A stretch of 64,000 nucleotides of DNA, taken from the NCBI GenBank assembly GCA_016872725.1, contig VGZC01000001.1:155571-219570 (forward strand). Direction: 5' to 3'. The notes under the pieces are model-generated. The model was given only the letters and a program-made list of their open reading frames with translations, searched no databases and had not been told where the DNA came from. The translations under genes and the position numbers were made by a program. This stretch comes from Planctomycetota bacterium (GTDB lineage Bacteria > Planctomycetota > Planctomycetia > Pirellulales > Pirellulaceae). This document shows, one piece after another, positions 34,383 to 46,200 of this stretch (position 1 is its first letter; each line of letters starts with the position of its first letter).

Positions 34383-35648
34383 TTGTATGGGGGGCCACGG
34401 CGCGCCGGGCGCCGGGAAATGACCGCATAACTCGCGCACGTCGCCCCGGATCCGCGCGAGCGTGACGGGATCGTCGGCGTTTCGCAGCGCGCCGAGGATC
34501 CAGTCGCCGATGCGTTTCATTTCGGAAGGCCCCATGCCGCGCGTCGTGAGCGCGGGCGTGCCGATGCGGACCCCCGAGGGATCGACCGGCTTGCGCGTGT
34601 CGAACGGAATCATGTTCTTATTGACCGTGACGCCGCATTCGCCCAACACCGACTCGGCCCGTTTTCCGCCCAGGCCGACCGACGTGACGTCAACGAGCAT
34701 CAAGTGGTTCTCGGTTCCGCCGCTGACGAGTTTCAGGCCGCCGGCGAGCAGCGTGTCGGCGAGCGTTTTGGCGTTGTCGAGCACGGCGCGGGCGTACGTC
34801 TTGAATTCGGGTCGCCGAGCCTCCCCGAAACAGACGGCCTTGCCTGCGATGACGTGCATGAGCGGCCCGCCCTGAATCCCAGGAAAGACGGACCGGTTGA
34901 CCTCGGCCTCGTATGCCTCGCGCGCGAGGATCAAGCCGCCCCTCGGTCCGCGCAGCGTCTTGTGCGTGGTCGATGTGACGAAATCGGCGACGGGCGTCGG
35001 ATTGTCGTGCAGGCCCGCCGCGACGAGCCCCGCGTAGTGGGCCATGTCGACGAACAACTTCGCGCCGACGGTCGCCGCGATCTCCGCGAACCGAGCGTGG
35101 GGGATCTCCCGGGGGTACGCGCTCGCCCCCGCCACGATCATCTTGGGTTTGTGTTCCCGCGCCAGTCGAGCGACCTGGTCGAAATCGATCCGGTGCGTGT
35201 CGGGCGTCACGCCATAGCTGATGAAGTGGTACAGCCGGCCGGACACGTTGAGCTTCATCCCGTGGGTGAGGTGTCCGCCGTGCGCCAGGTCGAGCCCAAG
35301 GACCTTGTCGCCCGGCTCGAGCGCCGCGAGATAGACCGCCTGATTGGCCTGGGATCCGGAGTGGGGTTGGACGTTGGCGAACGCCGCGCCGAACAGGGCC
35401 TTCGCGCGGTCCCGCGCCACGTTTTCGACGACGTCGACGTATTCGCACCCGCCGTAATACCGCCGGCCGGGATATCCCTCGGCGTACTTGTTCGTCAACA
35501 CACTTCCCACCGCCTGAAGGACGGCGGGGCTCGTGTAATTCTCACTGGCGATCATCTCGAGCCCGTCCTGTTGGCGGCGGGACTCGTCGACAATCGCCGA
35601 CCAAATGACGGGGTCGTCTTGCGCGAGGGGATGGATCATGGGGAACAT
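34377..35648 (-). CDS. glyA: Serine hydroxymethyltransferase
   Basis: A PLP enzyme that converts serine and tetrahydrofolate to glycine and methylene-tetrahydrofolate. Family motifs include [19 protein letters not shown] near the N-terminus, [20 protein letters not shown], and the PLP lysine in [13 protein letters not shown]. At 423 residues it is full length. The start at 35648 is preferred to 35639 because GGGGCG lies seven bases before it; neither is strong. It lies upstream of the response regulator on the same strand. Confidence 0.96.
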   Translation of the reverse strand: MFPMIHPLAQDDPVIWSAIVDESRRQQDGLEMIASENYTSPAVLQAVGSVLTNKYAEGYPGRRYYGGCEYVDVVENVARDRAKALFGAAFANVQPHSGSQANQAVYLAALEPGDKVLGLDLAHGGHLTHGMKLNVSGRLYHFISYGVTPDTHRIDFDQVARLAREHKPKMIVAGASAYPREIPHARFAEIAATVGAKLFVDMAHYAGLVAAGLHDNPTPVADFVTSTTHKTLRGPRGGLILAREAYEAEVNRSVFPGIQGGPLMHVIAGKAVCFGEARRPEFKTYARAVLDNAKTLADTLLAGGLKLVSGGTENHLMLVDVTSVGLGGKRAESVLGECGVTVNKNMIPFDTRKPVDPSGVRIGTPALTTRGMGPSEMKRIGDWILGALRNADDPVTLARIRGDVRELCGHFPAPGAPWPPIQP

Positions 35649-35703
35649 TGTGGGAACGCCCCGCGCGCGCGTCAATGCGCCTGACGGCTTCGGCACGCAT
35701 CGG

Positions 35704-35731
35704 TTGCGGGTCCCAATCCGTCACCTATAAT
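35704..35731 (+). promoter_or_regulatory. Candidate promoter for the inositol-monophosphatase-family gene
   Basis: TTGCGG (35704-35709) and a perfect TATAAT (35726-35731) are 16 bases apart, giving a leader of about 130 bases before the ATG at 35870. It lies in the region shared with the divergent glyA start. Confidence 0.6.
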
Positions 35732-35869
35732 CGGAACGCATGCCGCGGATCGCTCCGCGATCAACGGGCCCTACGCATCCGGACCGTGGGCGATTCGGGC
35801 GATTCGGGTGGTTCGCGGAGCGAACCACGACTTTGCGAGACAGCTCGCCATTACCGGGCTGAACGCCTC

Positions 35870-36670
35870 ATGACGCCATACCTGGATATCGCGGAACGCG
35901 CGGCGCGCGCGGCGGGCGATCTGCTCTTGGATATGCAATCGAGCATCTCGGCCCGCGAAAAAGGGCCGAAAGATCTGGTCACGCAAGCCGACCTCGCGGC
36001 CCAGCGGACGATTCGCGACATGGTGCTCGGCGCGTTCCCCGACCACGCGTTTCTGGGCGAGGAGGACGTCGGCGTCGACGCGGCGACCCTCCTATCGCAT
36101 CGAAACGCCGTCCCCTGCTGGGTCGTGGATCCGCTCGACGGAACCGCCAACTACGTCCACGGATTGCCCTCGTACGCCGTATCCGTCGCGCTCGTCCAAC
36201 ATGGCCAATCGGTCGCGGGCGTCGTCTTCGATCCGACGATGAACGAGTGTTTCCGGGCGGCCTCGGGAAAAGGGGCCGAACGGAACGGCCAGGCGATCCG
36301 GCCGAGCCGATGCGTGGCGATGCGCGAGGCGATGGTGGCGGCGAGTTTCGCGCCGAACGTTCCGCGCGGGTCGCTCGAAGTGGCCCGGTTCGTGGAAGCC
36401 GTCCACGAAGCGCAGGGCGTCCGCCGCATGGGATCGGCCGCGCTCAATCTCGCGTACGTCGCCTGCGGGCGTCTCGACGCCTATTGGGCGACGAGCGTGA
36501 AGGCGTGGGATGTCGCGGCGGGCGCTTTGATCCTGCACGAGGCGGGCGCGGTCGTGAAAGGGCTCGACGGAAGCCGGTTCCAACTGGCTCGCCCCGAACT
36601 GATCAGCGCGGCCACACCCGAACTCTATCGCGCGCTCGCCACACTCCTCAAACGGGCCGAGAGCGATTGA
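35870..36670 (+). CDS. Inositol monophosphatase family protein (Mg2+ phosphatase)
   Basis: The metal-site motifs are all present: GEED at 63-66, DPLDGTANYVHG at 87-98 and KAWDVAAGALILHEAGA near residue 213. At 266 residues it has the usual length. Members hydrolyse inositol phosphate, fructose-1,6-bisphosphate, histidinol phosphate or PAP; the sequence alone does not say which. The Shine-Dalgarno is poor, but the domain begins a few residues after this ATG. Confidence 0.9.
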   Translation: MTPYLDIAERAARAAGDLLLDMQSSISAREKGPKDLVTQADLAAQRTIRDMVLGAFPDHAFLGEEDVGVDAATLLSHRNAVPCWVVDPLDGTANYVHGLPSYAVSVALVQHGQSVAGVVFDPTMNECFRAASGKGAERNGQAIRPSRCVAMREAMVAASFAPNVPRGSLEVARFVEAVHEAQGVRRMGSAALNLAYVACGRLDAYWATSVKAWDVAAGALILHEAGAVVKGLDGSRFQLARPELISAATPELYRALATLLKRAESD

Positions 36671-36845
36671 CGCGATCGAATCGCCGAGAAAACCGTCGTA
36701 CGCGCGATCCGACCCGGAGGACCGGGACCGCTTTCTTGGATCGTCCGAGGCTTCAATTCCGGGACGGCCGAGCCTAGACTGGAGGGTAGGCGTCGCGACG
36801 CCTTCCTCCGCTTGACCTCGTCCCGAAGTCCTTTGATCCCGAAGC

Positions 36846-39800
36846 GTGGCATTGACCGCAGGCAACCACAGCCCGGTGCGATGGTTCACCATCGCCGCGA
36901 TGTTCTCGTTGGCGGTCCATGCTCGGGGCCAGCCACCGGTGCCCGCCGAGGGTCCCGGAACGCCGCCCCGCGCCGAAGCCGCGAAGCCGGACATCTATTA
37001 TCTGCGGGACGCGGACGGGAATCTGGTCCTGGTCCCCGACGTCTCGCTCGACGATCTCGAGCGTTCGGCGAACCGGGCGGCGGGCGCGGACGGCGCCTTG
37101 CCTTCGTATTCGATGGGGAGCGCCCGCCTCTCGGGTACGGTTTCGGCGGATCGCGGCGAATTCGAATCGCGGGTCGAAATCAAGGTGGACCGAGCGCGGT
37201 CCGGCCCGATTCGCGTGCCGCTCGGACTCGCCCCCGCCATCCTGCGCGGCGTGCGGTATGAAGGTCCCGGACAAGGGGCCGTGACGCTCGACCGGGAAAG
37301 CGGCGCGTACGTCGCGTGGATCGAGGGGGAACTCGGGTCACGGCACGCGCTGACGCTCGATCTCCTGGTCGCGATCCGGCACGTGGGCGAGACAACCCGC
37401 CTGGACCTGGCCCTTCCGGAAGTCCTGTCGCACATCGACCTGACGCTGGCGCCGGAACGCGCCGAGCCGATCGTGGAAGGGGACCAGTTCCTGATCCATC
37501 CCCGAACGCCGCTCGCCAACGGCGGAGCCCGGCTCGAACTGGACGGATACGGCGGTCGGCTCAACCTGCGATGGACGACGGTCGAGGAATCGTCCGGAAA
37601 CCGTCCGTCCTTGCACGCGAATGTGGCGACCGTGCTCACGGTCGAGGATCCGACCTATTTGCGCGCGGAGATCACGTTGCACGTGCGATCGGAGCACGGC
37701 GCGTTCCGGACGTTCCATGTCCGTTTTCCGCCGGGCATGGCGCTGGTGGCGCGCGAGACGGCCGGTTATGCGGCGCGCGTGGTCGAAGCCGGGGACGGAG
37801 GACGAGGTGCTTGGGTGCGGGTCGACCTGGACGAACCGACCGACGCGCCGGCGACAGTGCGTTTGTACGCGGAGCTTTCGCGGGACGCGGGCGATTCCGG
37901 CGCCGTCGAGACGGTCGGCTACGAAGTTCGGGAAGCTTTCTATCAACGCACGGAACTCCTGTTGGCCGTCGCCGGCGAATGGTCGGTGCGCGCCGAGCCT
38001 TCGGTCAATGTCCGCCGCGTCGGAACGCTCACCGACGCCGAACGGGATCTCGGGGGGATCGCGAAATATACGTTCTACGCGAATCGAACCCAGCCCGCGT
38101 CGCACCGCGTTACGGTCCAGGCCCAGGAGTCGCGCATCGCCGTCGAGCCGCTCTACGCGGTGCGAATGGCCGAGTCCCGCGTCCTCCTTGATGTGACGCT
38201 CCGATGCAAAGTCCGCGGCGCGCCCGCGCGGGAATTCGATCTCTGGCTGGGGGATTGGACGCTGCGCGACGTGGGTCCGAGCGACTATCTCGAAGGGGAC
38301 GGGGCCGTGCGGAGTTCCGAGGCCGGATCGCTCACCGTGGCTCTCGCGCCCGAGCGTCTTCCGTCGGGCGGCGAATTCGAGCTGCGGATCCGCGCCGACC
38401 GGCCGATCGCGCCGAACGCCAATGAACCCACGGCCCTCGAATTGATCCGCCCGCGCGGCACAGGCCAGGCGCCCGACGAATCGCTCGTCATCGCCCCCGC
38501 CTCTGTGATCGTCATTCCGTCGGATTCCGTCGAGTTCATTCCGGCGTTGACCTCGATGCCCGAACTGACGCCTTCGTCGATCGATTCCTCCGAGTGGGTC
38601 CTTCCGGAACCGGAAACCGGAACCGCGGGCCGTCGTCCGCTCACGTTTCGCGCGTCGTCGGGTTCCGACCCGATCCGACTGGTGGGGCTCGTCCGATCGC
38701 GGCCGCGTTCGATCGAATCGCGTTCGGAAATCGCGGCCCGGTTTGACGGCACGCAATTCGACGTCGTTCAGACGATCACGTTGACGATCCGCCATCAGCC
38801 GTTGACGACCCTTGTGCTAGAGGGCCCATCGTCGCTGGCCGCCGGTCCGCTCTCGGTTCGCTGCAATGAGGAGCCGCTCGCGACGACACCGGTTCCACTC
38901 GAAGGTCCGATCGATCGAGTCCAGTGGCATTGCGCGCTGCCGGTCCCGCTTAGCGGTTCGGCCATTGTTCGCGTGGCCTACCGCGTCCCGCTGTCCGGTG
39001 CGTCGCCCGATCGCCGCTCGGGCGTGCTTCCGGCGGCGTCGGTCACCGCGGTCGACGCCGAAGTCCTGGGAACGGAAACGCGCCTCGTCCTGCGATCCGA
39101 CGCATCGCAGTGGCAGTTTGGTCCGTTATCCGGCGAATGGCGGCTCGAAGCCCAGGAGACCGCGGGAGCGACCTACACGACGGCGGGCCAGGTCGCGTCG
39201 ATTCCGATCGAGGTGATGGCCGAAGGAATCGGAGAAGGGCCGATCGACGTTCGTCGCGTCTGGCATCAAACGGTTCTGACCGGTTCGAGTCGCGTGGACC
39301 GATCGGTCTTTCGGATCCAGACCCGGCAACCGCGCGTCGAGATCCAGCTTCCGCGGGGCGCCTCGCCGCGCGCCTCCGACCTGACGGTGGCGGTCAACGG
39401 CCACGAACCGTCCTCGGTCGGCCTCACTCCCGACCGCCGACTCTCCATTCCGCTTGACAATCCCGCCGTCGTCACGGACACGGTGGTCGAGGTGTGGTAC
39501 ACGTTCGAGCCGGAAGCGGCGGGCGGATCACCGACGGAGTTCGAGTTCGCGAGGGTGCGCGGCGCATCGGAGTTGTCGGTCGTCTACTGGCGGTTGATCA
39601 TGCCCGCGCATTGGCACCTGCTCGATGAACCGGCGGGGATGACCGCCGAGCATTCGTGGCGATGGAGATTTCCGTTCCTGGCGCGGAGTTGCCACCTGGA
39701 TCAGCGCGGGCTCGAGGACTGGAGCAGCGCCGTCCGCGCGGATCCCGTGGGTCCCGGGGCGAACGAGTATCTCTTTTCGCGATTGGGCGATTCGGGTCCC

Positions 39801-40202
39801 GTCCGCGCGCGTATCGTGAGCCGGGCGCTTCTGGTGCTTGCCGGTTCCGGCGTCTTCCTCGCGTGGTCGTTCCTCGGTTTGCATTTCCGCGCGGCGCGAG
39901 GCCTGCCCGAGCTCGTCGTCTTGGGAACGGGCCTCCTTGCGGGAGCGATCGCCTATCCGAGTCTCGGCATTCTGCTCACCCAGGCTTCGGCGGCCGGCGT
40001 CGCGCTCGGGATGCTCGCGAGGTTGGCGAGCCGACTTGTTCCGCCCGCTGCGCGTCCGCTCGCGTCCCCGCGCGCGGCGGGCGTTCCGGCCGCGCCGGCC
40101 GAGTCGGGTCGAAGTGACAGTATTGTGTCAGTACAAGCGGTCAGCTCGACGCGCGCCGCCGGCGTGCCGCTCGAGATGTCGTCGAGCGAGTCGAGGCCAT
40201 GA
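36846..40202 (+). CDS. Very large exported protein, beta-rich, C-terminally membrane-anchored (1118 aa)
   Basis: A stop at 36834 limits the start; the GTG at 36846 gives a good signal peptide (SPVRWFTIAAMFSLAVHARG). The mature part is a long series of beta-rich segments of about 100 residues each with little helix, no Cys clusters and no catalytic motif I recognise. Two hydrophobic helices near the C-terminus (ALLVLAGSGVFLAWSFLGLH and PELVVLGTGLLAGAIAYPSL) would anchor it, followed by an Ala/Pro/Ser-rich tail. The ATG of the next gene overlaps this stop (40199-40202), so the two products probably act together. Function is unknown; adhesive, sensory or envelope-structure roles are all possible. 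Confidence 0.75.
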   Translation: MALTAGNHSPVRWFTIAAMFSLAVHARGQPPVPAEGPGTPPRAEAAKPDIYYLRDADGNLVLVPDVSLDDLERSANRAAGADGALPSYSMGSARLSGTVSADRGEFESRVEIKVDRARSGPIRVPLGLAPAILRGVRYEGPGQGAVTLDRESGAYVAWIEGELGSRHALTLDLLVAIRHVGETTRLDLALPEVLSHIDLTLAPERAEPIVEGDQFLIHPRTPLANGGARLELDGYGGRLNLRWTTVEESSGNRPSLHANVATVLTVEDPTYLRAEITLHVRSEHGAFRTFHVRFPPGMALVARETAGYAARVVEAGDGGRGAWVRVDLDEPTDAPATVRLYAELSRDAGDSGAVETVGYEVREAFYQRTELLLAVAGEWSVRAEPSVNVRRVGTLTDAERDLGGIAKYTFYANRTQPASHRVTVQAQESRIAVEPLYAVRMAESRVLLDVTLRCKVRGAPAREFDLWLGDWTLRDVGPSDYLEGDGAVRSSEAGSLTVALAPERLPSGGEFELRIRADRPIAPNANEPTALELIRPRGTGQAPDESLVIAPASVIVIPSDSVEFIPALTSMPELTPSSIDSSEWVLPEPETGTAGRRPLTFRASSGSDPIRLVGLVRSRPRSIESRSEIAARFDGTQFDVVQTITLTIRHQPLTTLVLEGPSSLAAGPLSVRCNEEPLATTPVPLEGPIDRVQWHCALPVPLSGSAIVRVAYRVPLSGASPDRRSGVLPAASVTAVDAEVLGTETRLVLRSDASQWQFGPLSGEWRLEAQETAGATYTTAGQVASIPIEVMAEGIGEGPIDVRRVWHQTVLTGSSRVDRSVFRIQTRQPRVEIQLPRGASPRASDLTVAVNGHEPSSVGLTPDRRLSIPLDNPAVVTDTVVEVWYTFEPEAAGGSPTEFEFARVRGASELSVVYWRLIMPAHWHLLDEPAGMTAEHSWRWRFPFLARSCHLDQRGLEDWSSAVRADPVGPGANEYLFSRLGDSGPVRARIVSRALLVLAGSGVFLAWSFLGLHFRAARGLPELVVLGTGLLAGAIAYPSLGILLTQASAAGVALGMLARLASRLVPPAARPLASPRAAGVPAAPAESGRSDSIVSVQAVSSTRAAGVPLEMSSSESRP

Positions 40203-43200
40203 GCGGGACGCGTTGGTTTCGGTGCGCGTCGGCGCGATCGGTTCGGTCGATCCCGGGCGCCTGGATCGCCGCCGCGATCGCGCTCGGCGCCGCGCCGTTC
40301 GCGAACGTCGCCGCGTTCGGCCAGACGACGACGTCCGAATCGCCCGAAATCGCGGCCGACGCGGCGCCGGGAGACGCGGCGACCGGGCGGGGGACGATCC
40401 GGTTCCGACGCTATCTTATCCCGGATCGGGACAAGGCCGAACTGACGCGTGGGTTGGTGCCCTTCCGTCGGGACCGATTCGAGGAGTGGGCCGCGCCGCG
40501 CCAGTCGAGCGGATCGGTGTGGCCCATGGTCGTCCGCGCCCGCTATTTCGCCGTGCTCGACCACGACGCGCTGCGCGACGGCGTCGCGCTTGTCGACTTC
40601 CAATCGGGACCGAGTGCGGCAGGCGGGTCCGATGCGGGTGGGAACGCGGAGTCGAGCGATCGCGCCGAGCCCGCCGCGCCGGTGCCGCTCGACGCCGACC
40701 CCGCGCAAATCGCCGCCTTCGATCGGCTGGACCTGGCGATCGGCGCGCCGGTTTGGCGAACGATGTCCGAGCCCGCCCGGTGCGGAACCGACGCCCTCGG
40801 CCGATTCCGGATCCTCGTGCCGAACTCGGATCAACTCATCGTTCCGTGGACGATTCGGGGAGCGGCCGACGGCGCGGGTCGCATCGCGTTCGGCTTCGCG
40901 GGTTTCCCATGCCCCACGAGCGCCTTGTTCGTGGCGGTTCCCAAATCGACCCGCGCGCGCACCGATCGCGGCGTGGTGTCGATCGGACCGTGGAAGGAGG
41001 AACCGTGGTCCGATCTGGATTCCAACGCGCCGTTTCGGGCCGCCGTCACCCGAGGCGCGGAGGTCGTGCGGATCGATATCGAGGGGGACGGCGCGTGCGG
41101 GCTGGTCATGGAAAGGCTGTCCGCCGACGAAGGGCCGCCCGGGATCCGCGTGCGCCAGAATCAACGGTTCACCATGCTCCCCTCGCGGCTGGAACTGCAA
41201 GAGGACCTCCACTTCGATTGCCTCGGCCCACCCTGCGACACGTTCGCGATCACGGCGTCCGCCGAACTGCGGCTGATCGAGGCGCGCTCCGGCGAATCGG
41301 TCTTGGATTGGTCGGTCGAACCGGTGGCCGGAGGATGGGACCGCTACACGTTCCGCCCGCCCCAACCGATGACCGGCGCCGATCGGATCGTGCGGCTCGT
41401 GTTCCACGGTGATCTTGTCATCGATCGGCCTTGGCAGCTTCCGACGGTCAAGGTGGTCGAATCGTGGTGGAGCGAGGGGCGGGCCGAGCTGGTATTCGCC
41501 GATTCGCTCGTCCTGCGGGACATCGAATCCCGATCGGCGCAGTGCACGCGCCGCGGCGTCGCCGCGCCGGGGGTCGAGACGCTGGAGTTCCAGGCGCTTT
41601 CCGCGGACGCCGGCCATGAACTTCGGATCGAAGGCCGCTCCCCGGCCGTGCGCGTGGACGCGGGGACCGCGATCCACATGGATCGCGATACGGTTACGGC
41701 GCGGATCGCGGCGGATCTCTCGGCGACCTGGGGTGAGGCGTTCCACGTGCGAATGCGCGTGACGCGCCCTTGGTCGATCGATCGCGTGGAACTCGATCCG
41801 CCATCGGCCCTCGATACGCGGGCCGGGTCGTGGAGATTCGAGAATGGGATCCTGGATATCCCGCTGACCCAACCGGTCACCGTCGGCCGGCGGCTCGTCC
41901 TGACTGTCGAAGGCCATCGTCCCGCGCCTCCCGAACGCACGGGCCTCGACGGAAATCAACTGAAGTTCTGGGAGTTCCTGGATGTCGAGCATGTCGACGA
42001 GCTGTTGCGACTCGAATCGGCGGCGCCCCATCAGGTCCGGCTGATCCGCGACCGCGATGTGGAACGGATCGATCCGGCCTCGCTGAACGCCGATCAACGC
42101 GCGCGGCTCGGCGACCTCACTCAAGGATCTGTCATCCGGATCCAAACGCCGTCGTCGGTCATGGCCCTGGTCGCGCGGGACGAACCCACCTTCACTTCCG
42201 ACGCGGAACTCGATGTCACGCTCGACGGGCAGGACTGCGTCGAGACATATCGCATCCGGTGCGTTCCCGAGTCGAATCCGCTCCGCCAACTCCGCGTTCA
42301 ATTGTCCCGGTCGCGCGACGTTCCGCTCGTGTGGAAGGTCAACGACGGCGACGAGCCTCTGGCCATTCGCCGGATCACCGATTCGGAACGGGCGGAAGGG
42401 GAGGCGGGCGACGAGCTCTGGGAGGTGGACCTGCCGGACGCGATGGGCGGCCCCTTTTCGATCACCGCGTCGCGGCGATGGAATTCGAACGGATCGATCG
42501 ACGTCGCGTTCGTGTCCGTTCCGCAGGCCTTGTCGCAAACCGGGCGCCTGGTCCTACGTTCGCGCTTTGCCGTCCGGTGGGACGCGACCGGCCTCGAAGC
42601 CGTTCCGCCGGATCGCGCGTCGCTGACCGGTTCGCCGCCCGCGCGAGGCCTCTTCCGGTATTCGCCCTCGCACGCGCCGCGACTCGTGATCCACAGACTT
42701 CCGCCCGTTCCCGCTGGCGGACTTTGGGTATGGCGAAACCAGCTCACGACCCGCGTCTTCTCCGACGGCCGCGCGATGCATGAAGCGACCTATTTCCTGG
42801 AGAATCCGGGCGCCGATCCGATGGTCGTCCGGTTCGCGGATCCGGTCCTCGTCGCGGGGATCTGGTTGGATTCGGAGCCCGTGCCCTTCGCGCGGGGTCC
42901 GGTGCGCGAGGCGCGGATTCCGCTTGCGGCGGCGCCGAGACACGTGGTGGTTACGCTGCGATACGGAACGAGCATTCCGCCGCTGGGTGTCCGCGCGTCG
43001 ATCGCGGCGCCGTGGCCCGAGTTGGACGCGCCCGTGTCGATCGGCCGTTGGACCGTGGTCATGCCCGGTGATTACGGGGCGATGATCCAAGGGAGCGGCC
43101 TTGCGACGCGAGGCGAGCGTGAGCCGGGCCTGTTCGCGCGTCTGTTTGGCGACGCGGTTCGGTTGCGTTCGATCCCGCGAGACGCATCCGATCCTCGCGA

Positions 43201-46200
43201 ACCCCTGGTTGACGCGGATCCGGACGGCGCGCATCCCCATTCCCCTTCGGTGTCGGGGCCGTGGAAAGTGGATAGCGTTCCGCCATGGGACGCATTGCCG
43301 GAAACGGGCTGGTACTCGGTTGAGGTCGAGGTCGCGCCGAACGCGGCGGACGGCGGCGCGCGGGTCATCGTCTATCACCGTCATGCGTGGCGCGCGGCAT
43401 CCTGGGCCGCGTTCTTCCTCGTCGCCGCCGCCGCGATGGTCGTTCGTTCCGCTCGGCCGTCCGCGGGCATGGTGATGGCGGGCGCCGCGGCGGCCATCGC
43501 CTGGCTTGTCCCGGCGTCCTGGACCCCGATGGGCGCGGCCGTGTTTCTCGGTGTTTGTGCGGGCCTCGCGGCGGCGGCGGTCCGGCCTGTCGCGGGCGGA
43601 GCGCGAGTCGTCCGGCGGCCGAGCATTCGGTCGGCGGCGGCGAGCGGCGCGGCGGGACTCATCGCCGTCGCCGCCCTCTCGAGCCGAGGACAGGAATCCG
43701 ATGCCACGGTCCCGCCCCAAGAGCCGGCGAGCGTGTTCCGAGTTCTCGTGCCCGTCGACGACCAGCGCGATCCGGTCGGCGAGTATGTCTATGTCCCGCC
43801 CATGCTCCGGGACCGAATCGAGTCACCAAGCGTCGACTCGGAGCCCGACGCGGTCTGGATCCGCTCGGCCCATTACACGGCGCGTCCGCTCGATACGGCC
43901 GGCGGCGGCGGTGATCGAATCGAAATCCGCGCGGCGCTCACGCTGGAGACCCGAGGCGCGGGAGCGATCGGTTTGCCGTTCGCGCGATCCGAGGCGCGTC
44001 TGCTCGATGCCGCCCTCGACGGAACACCCGCCGGAGCGCGGTGGAGCCCCTCGGGAACCACGCTCATCGTCGAGCCCGGATCGCCCGGCGCGCACCGATT
44101 GGAGCTGACGTTCGGCGCGCCGCGCCCGCCGCGCGGCGCGGATCTGGTGATCGCGATTCCCGCCGCGCATCTTGCGACCGCGACGTGGGAATCCGGCGAC
44201 GGCGCGGAGACCGGCGAATTCCCCGAGCGCCTGGGCCGGCTCGATCCCGATTCCCATGCGTCTCCCTCCATCCTCGGCTCGACCCGCCGACTCGCCGTCC
44301 GAATCGGGTCGACCGCGCCGGGAGTCGCCGAGCAGGCGGCGACCGGCGAACAGCTCAACTGGCTGCGCATTCGTCCCGACTCCGTCGTGCTCGACGTCCG
44401 CGCGCGGATCCGTTCGACCGAACGAAAACTCGACGTCCTCGAATGCGTGGTCGACCCGAGGCTTCGGCTGTTGCCGATCGGGGGCGCGGGTCCATTCGAT
44501 GGCGAACCGGAAATCGTACCCGGCGAGGCGACGCGCATCCGGTGGAAGTTGAAACCGACGAGCGGCAATCGAATCGACGTGACGATTCCGTTCCACTGGG
44601 TCGACTCGACGGGTGTCGGCCGACTGGATACGCCGCGCGTGGCGTTTTCCGGTGTCCGGATGACTCGATCGTGGCTTGCCGTCGGCGCCGCTCCGACGTT
44701 GCGGTTGACGGCGATCGGCGGGGCGGCCGACGCGCCGCGCGCGTCGATTGACGCGTTCATGACTCTCTGGGGCGACGACGCCGAACCCCCGTCATTCGTC
44801 GTCGACGTGACCTTCGACGAAGCGAAGGGGCCAGCGATTCCCGATGTTCGATGGGACTCCCGATTCCGCGCGGTGACGTCGCGTTGGACCGATACGACGC
44901 GTGTCGAGGCGCGGGCCGATTCATTGCGAGTCACCTGGGACGCCGTCGTCGATTCCACGGTCGGGCCCACGTTCCTCCATCACATTCGCATTCCACCCGA
45001 CTTCCGCGTCGAATCGGTGCTCATGATGCGCGACGGAGAACCTCAACCCCTTCGATTCGCGGCGGGAAGGGACGGAGTGCTCAATGTCTTTGTCGGCGCG
45101 TCGCCCGAGGGGCGGAGGCAATGGACGGTCCAGGGCGAGATGCCGATGCCTCGAACGGGCGAAGCCGAATTCCCGCGCATCGAATGGGCCGAAGGCGTGT
45201 GCGACGGCTCGCTGGTCCAGGTCTATCGCCGACCCACGGCCGGCATCGTGACCGTGGAACATGGCGAGTCATGGCAAAGCGCGGATGTTCCGCCCGAGGA
45301 TCCGCTCGCCATCGATTCGGCGCGGCCTGTCGGTGTTTGGCAGGTTTCGCCCGATTCCTGGAGGAACACGAAGGCCAAGCTGCGCGTCCGGCGCAATGCG
45401 GTTCGAGCCGACGCGTTCGTCGCCACGCGGCTCGTGCGGGACAAATCGCAATCGTTTGCGGAGATCGAATTGCTCCTGCGCGTATCGGACGGCCTGTTCG
45501 ATACGGTTCGGATCGAGTTGCCGGTCGATTGGGATGGACCGTTCGATCTGCAACCGGCCCATGCGTTCGAGCGGCGCCCGCGCCCCGGCCGGAATCGGCA
45601 GGAACTTGTCATTCGCCCTCCCGAACCGATCACGGGCGAATTCCGGTGGCGGATCCGCGCGCCGTGGTCCCTTTCGAGTGAACGGATGCGCCGGGTTCCC
45701 GACGTCCTGCCGCTCGATGCGCAGCGAACCGTCCGGTTCCTCGTCCTGCCCACGCAATGGGATACCCAACGACTCATTTGGTCGACGAGCGGCGCGGTGG
45801 CGCGCCCCTTGCCTCGGTTCTTCCCGATGTCCGAGTCGATTTCGGATCGATGGGAATCGTACCAGATTCTTGGCTCGACGTTCCGAGTGGACTTGCAGCG
45901 GGTCGAGCGCGCGGCCGGTTCCCCGCGAATCTCGCTCGCCGATCATGTCATCCAACCGATCGGCGCCGCGCGGTTTCTGGGCGTTTCTCGATATGATCTC
46001 GAACCGGGCGGGACCGTCGCATGCCGTGTCCGGCTTCCGCACGGCGGTACGCTGCGCCGAGCGATGATCGACGGCTTGCCGATCGACTCCGTGTCATCGC
46101 CGGATGGGATCGCGACCATTCCGCTCGGCTCGCCGCAATGGCCTCAACAGCTCGAGTTGCTGTACGAATTCGGACACGATGGGTTGGCCGACGACCCCAT

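Noticed and set aside
39953..42538. An 861-codon minus-strand frame opposite the giant exported proteins
   Set aside because: Shadow of the plus-strand genes; biased composition, no signal or ribosome binding site.
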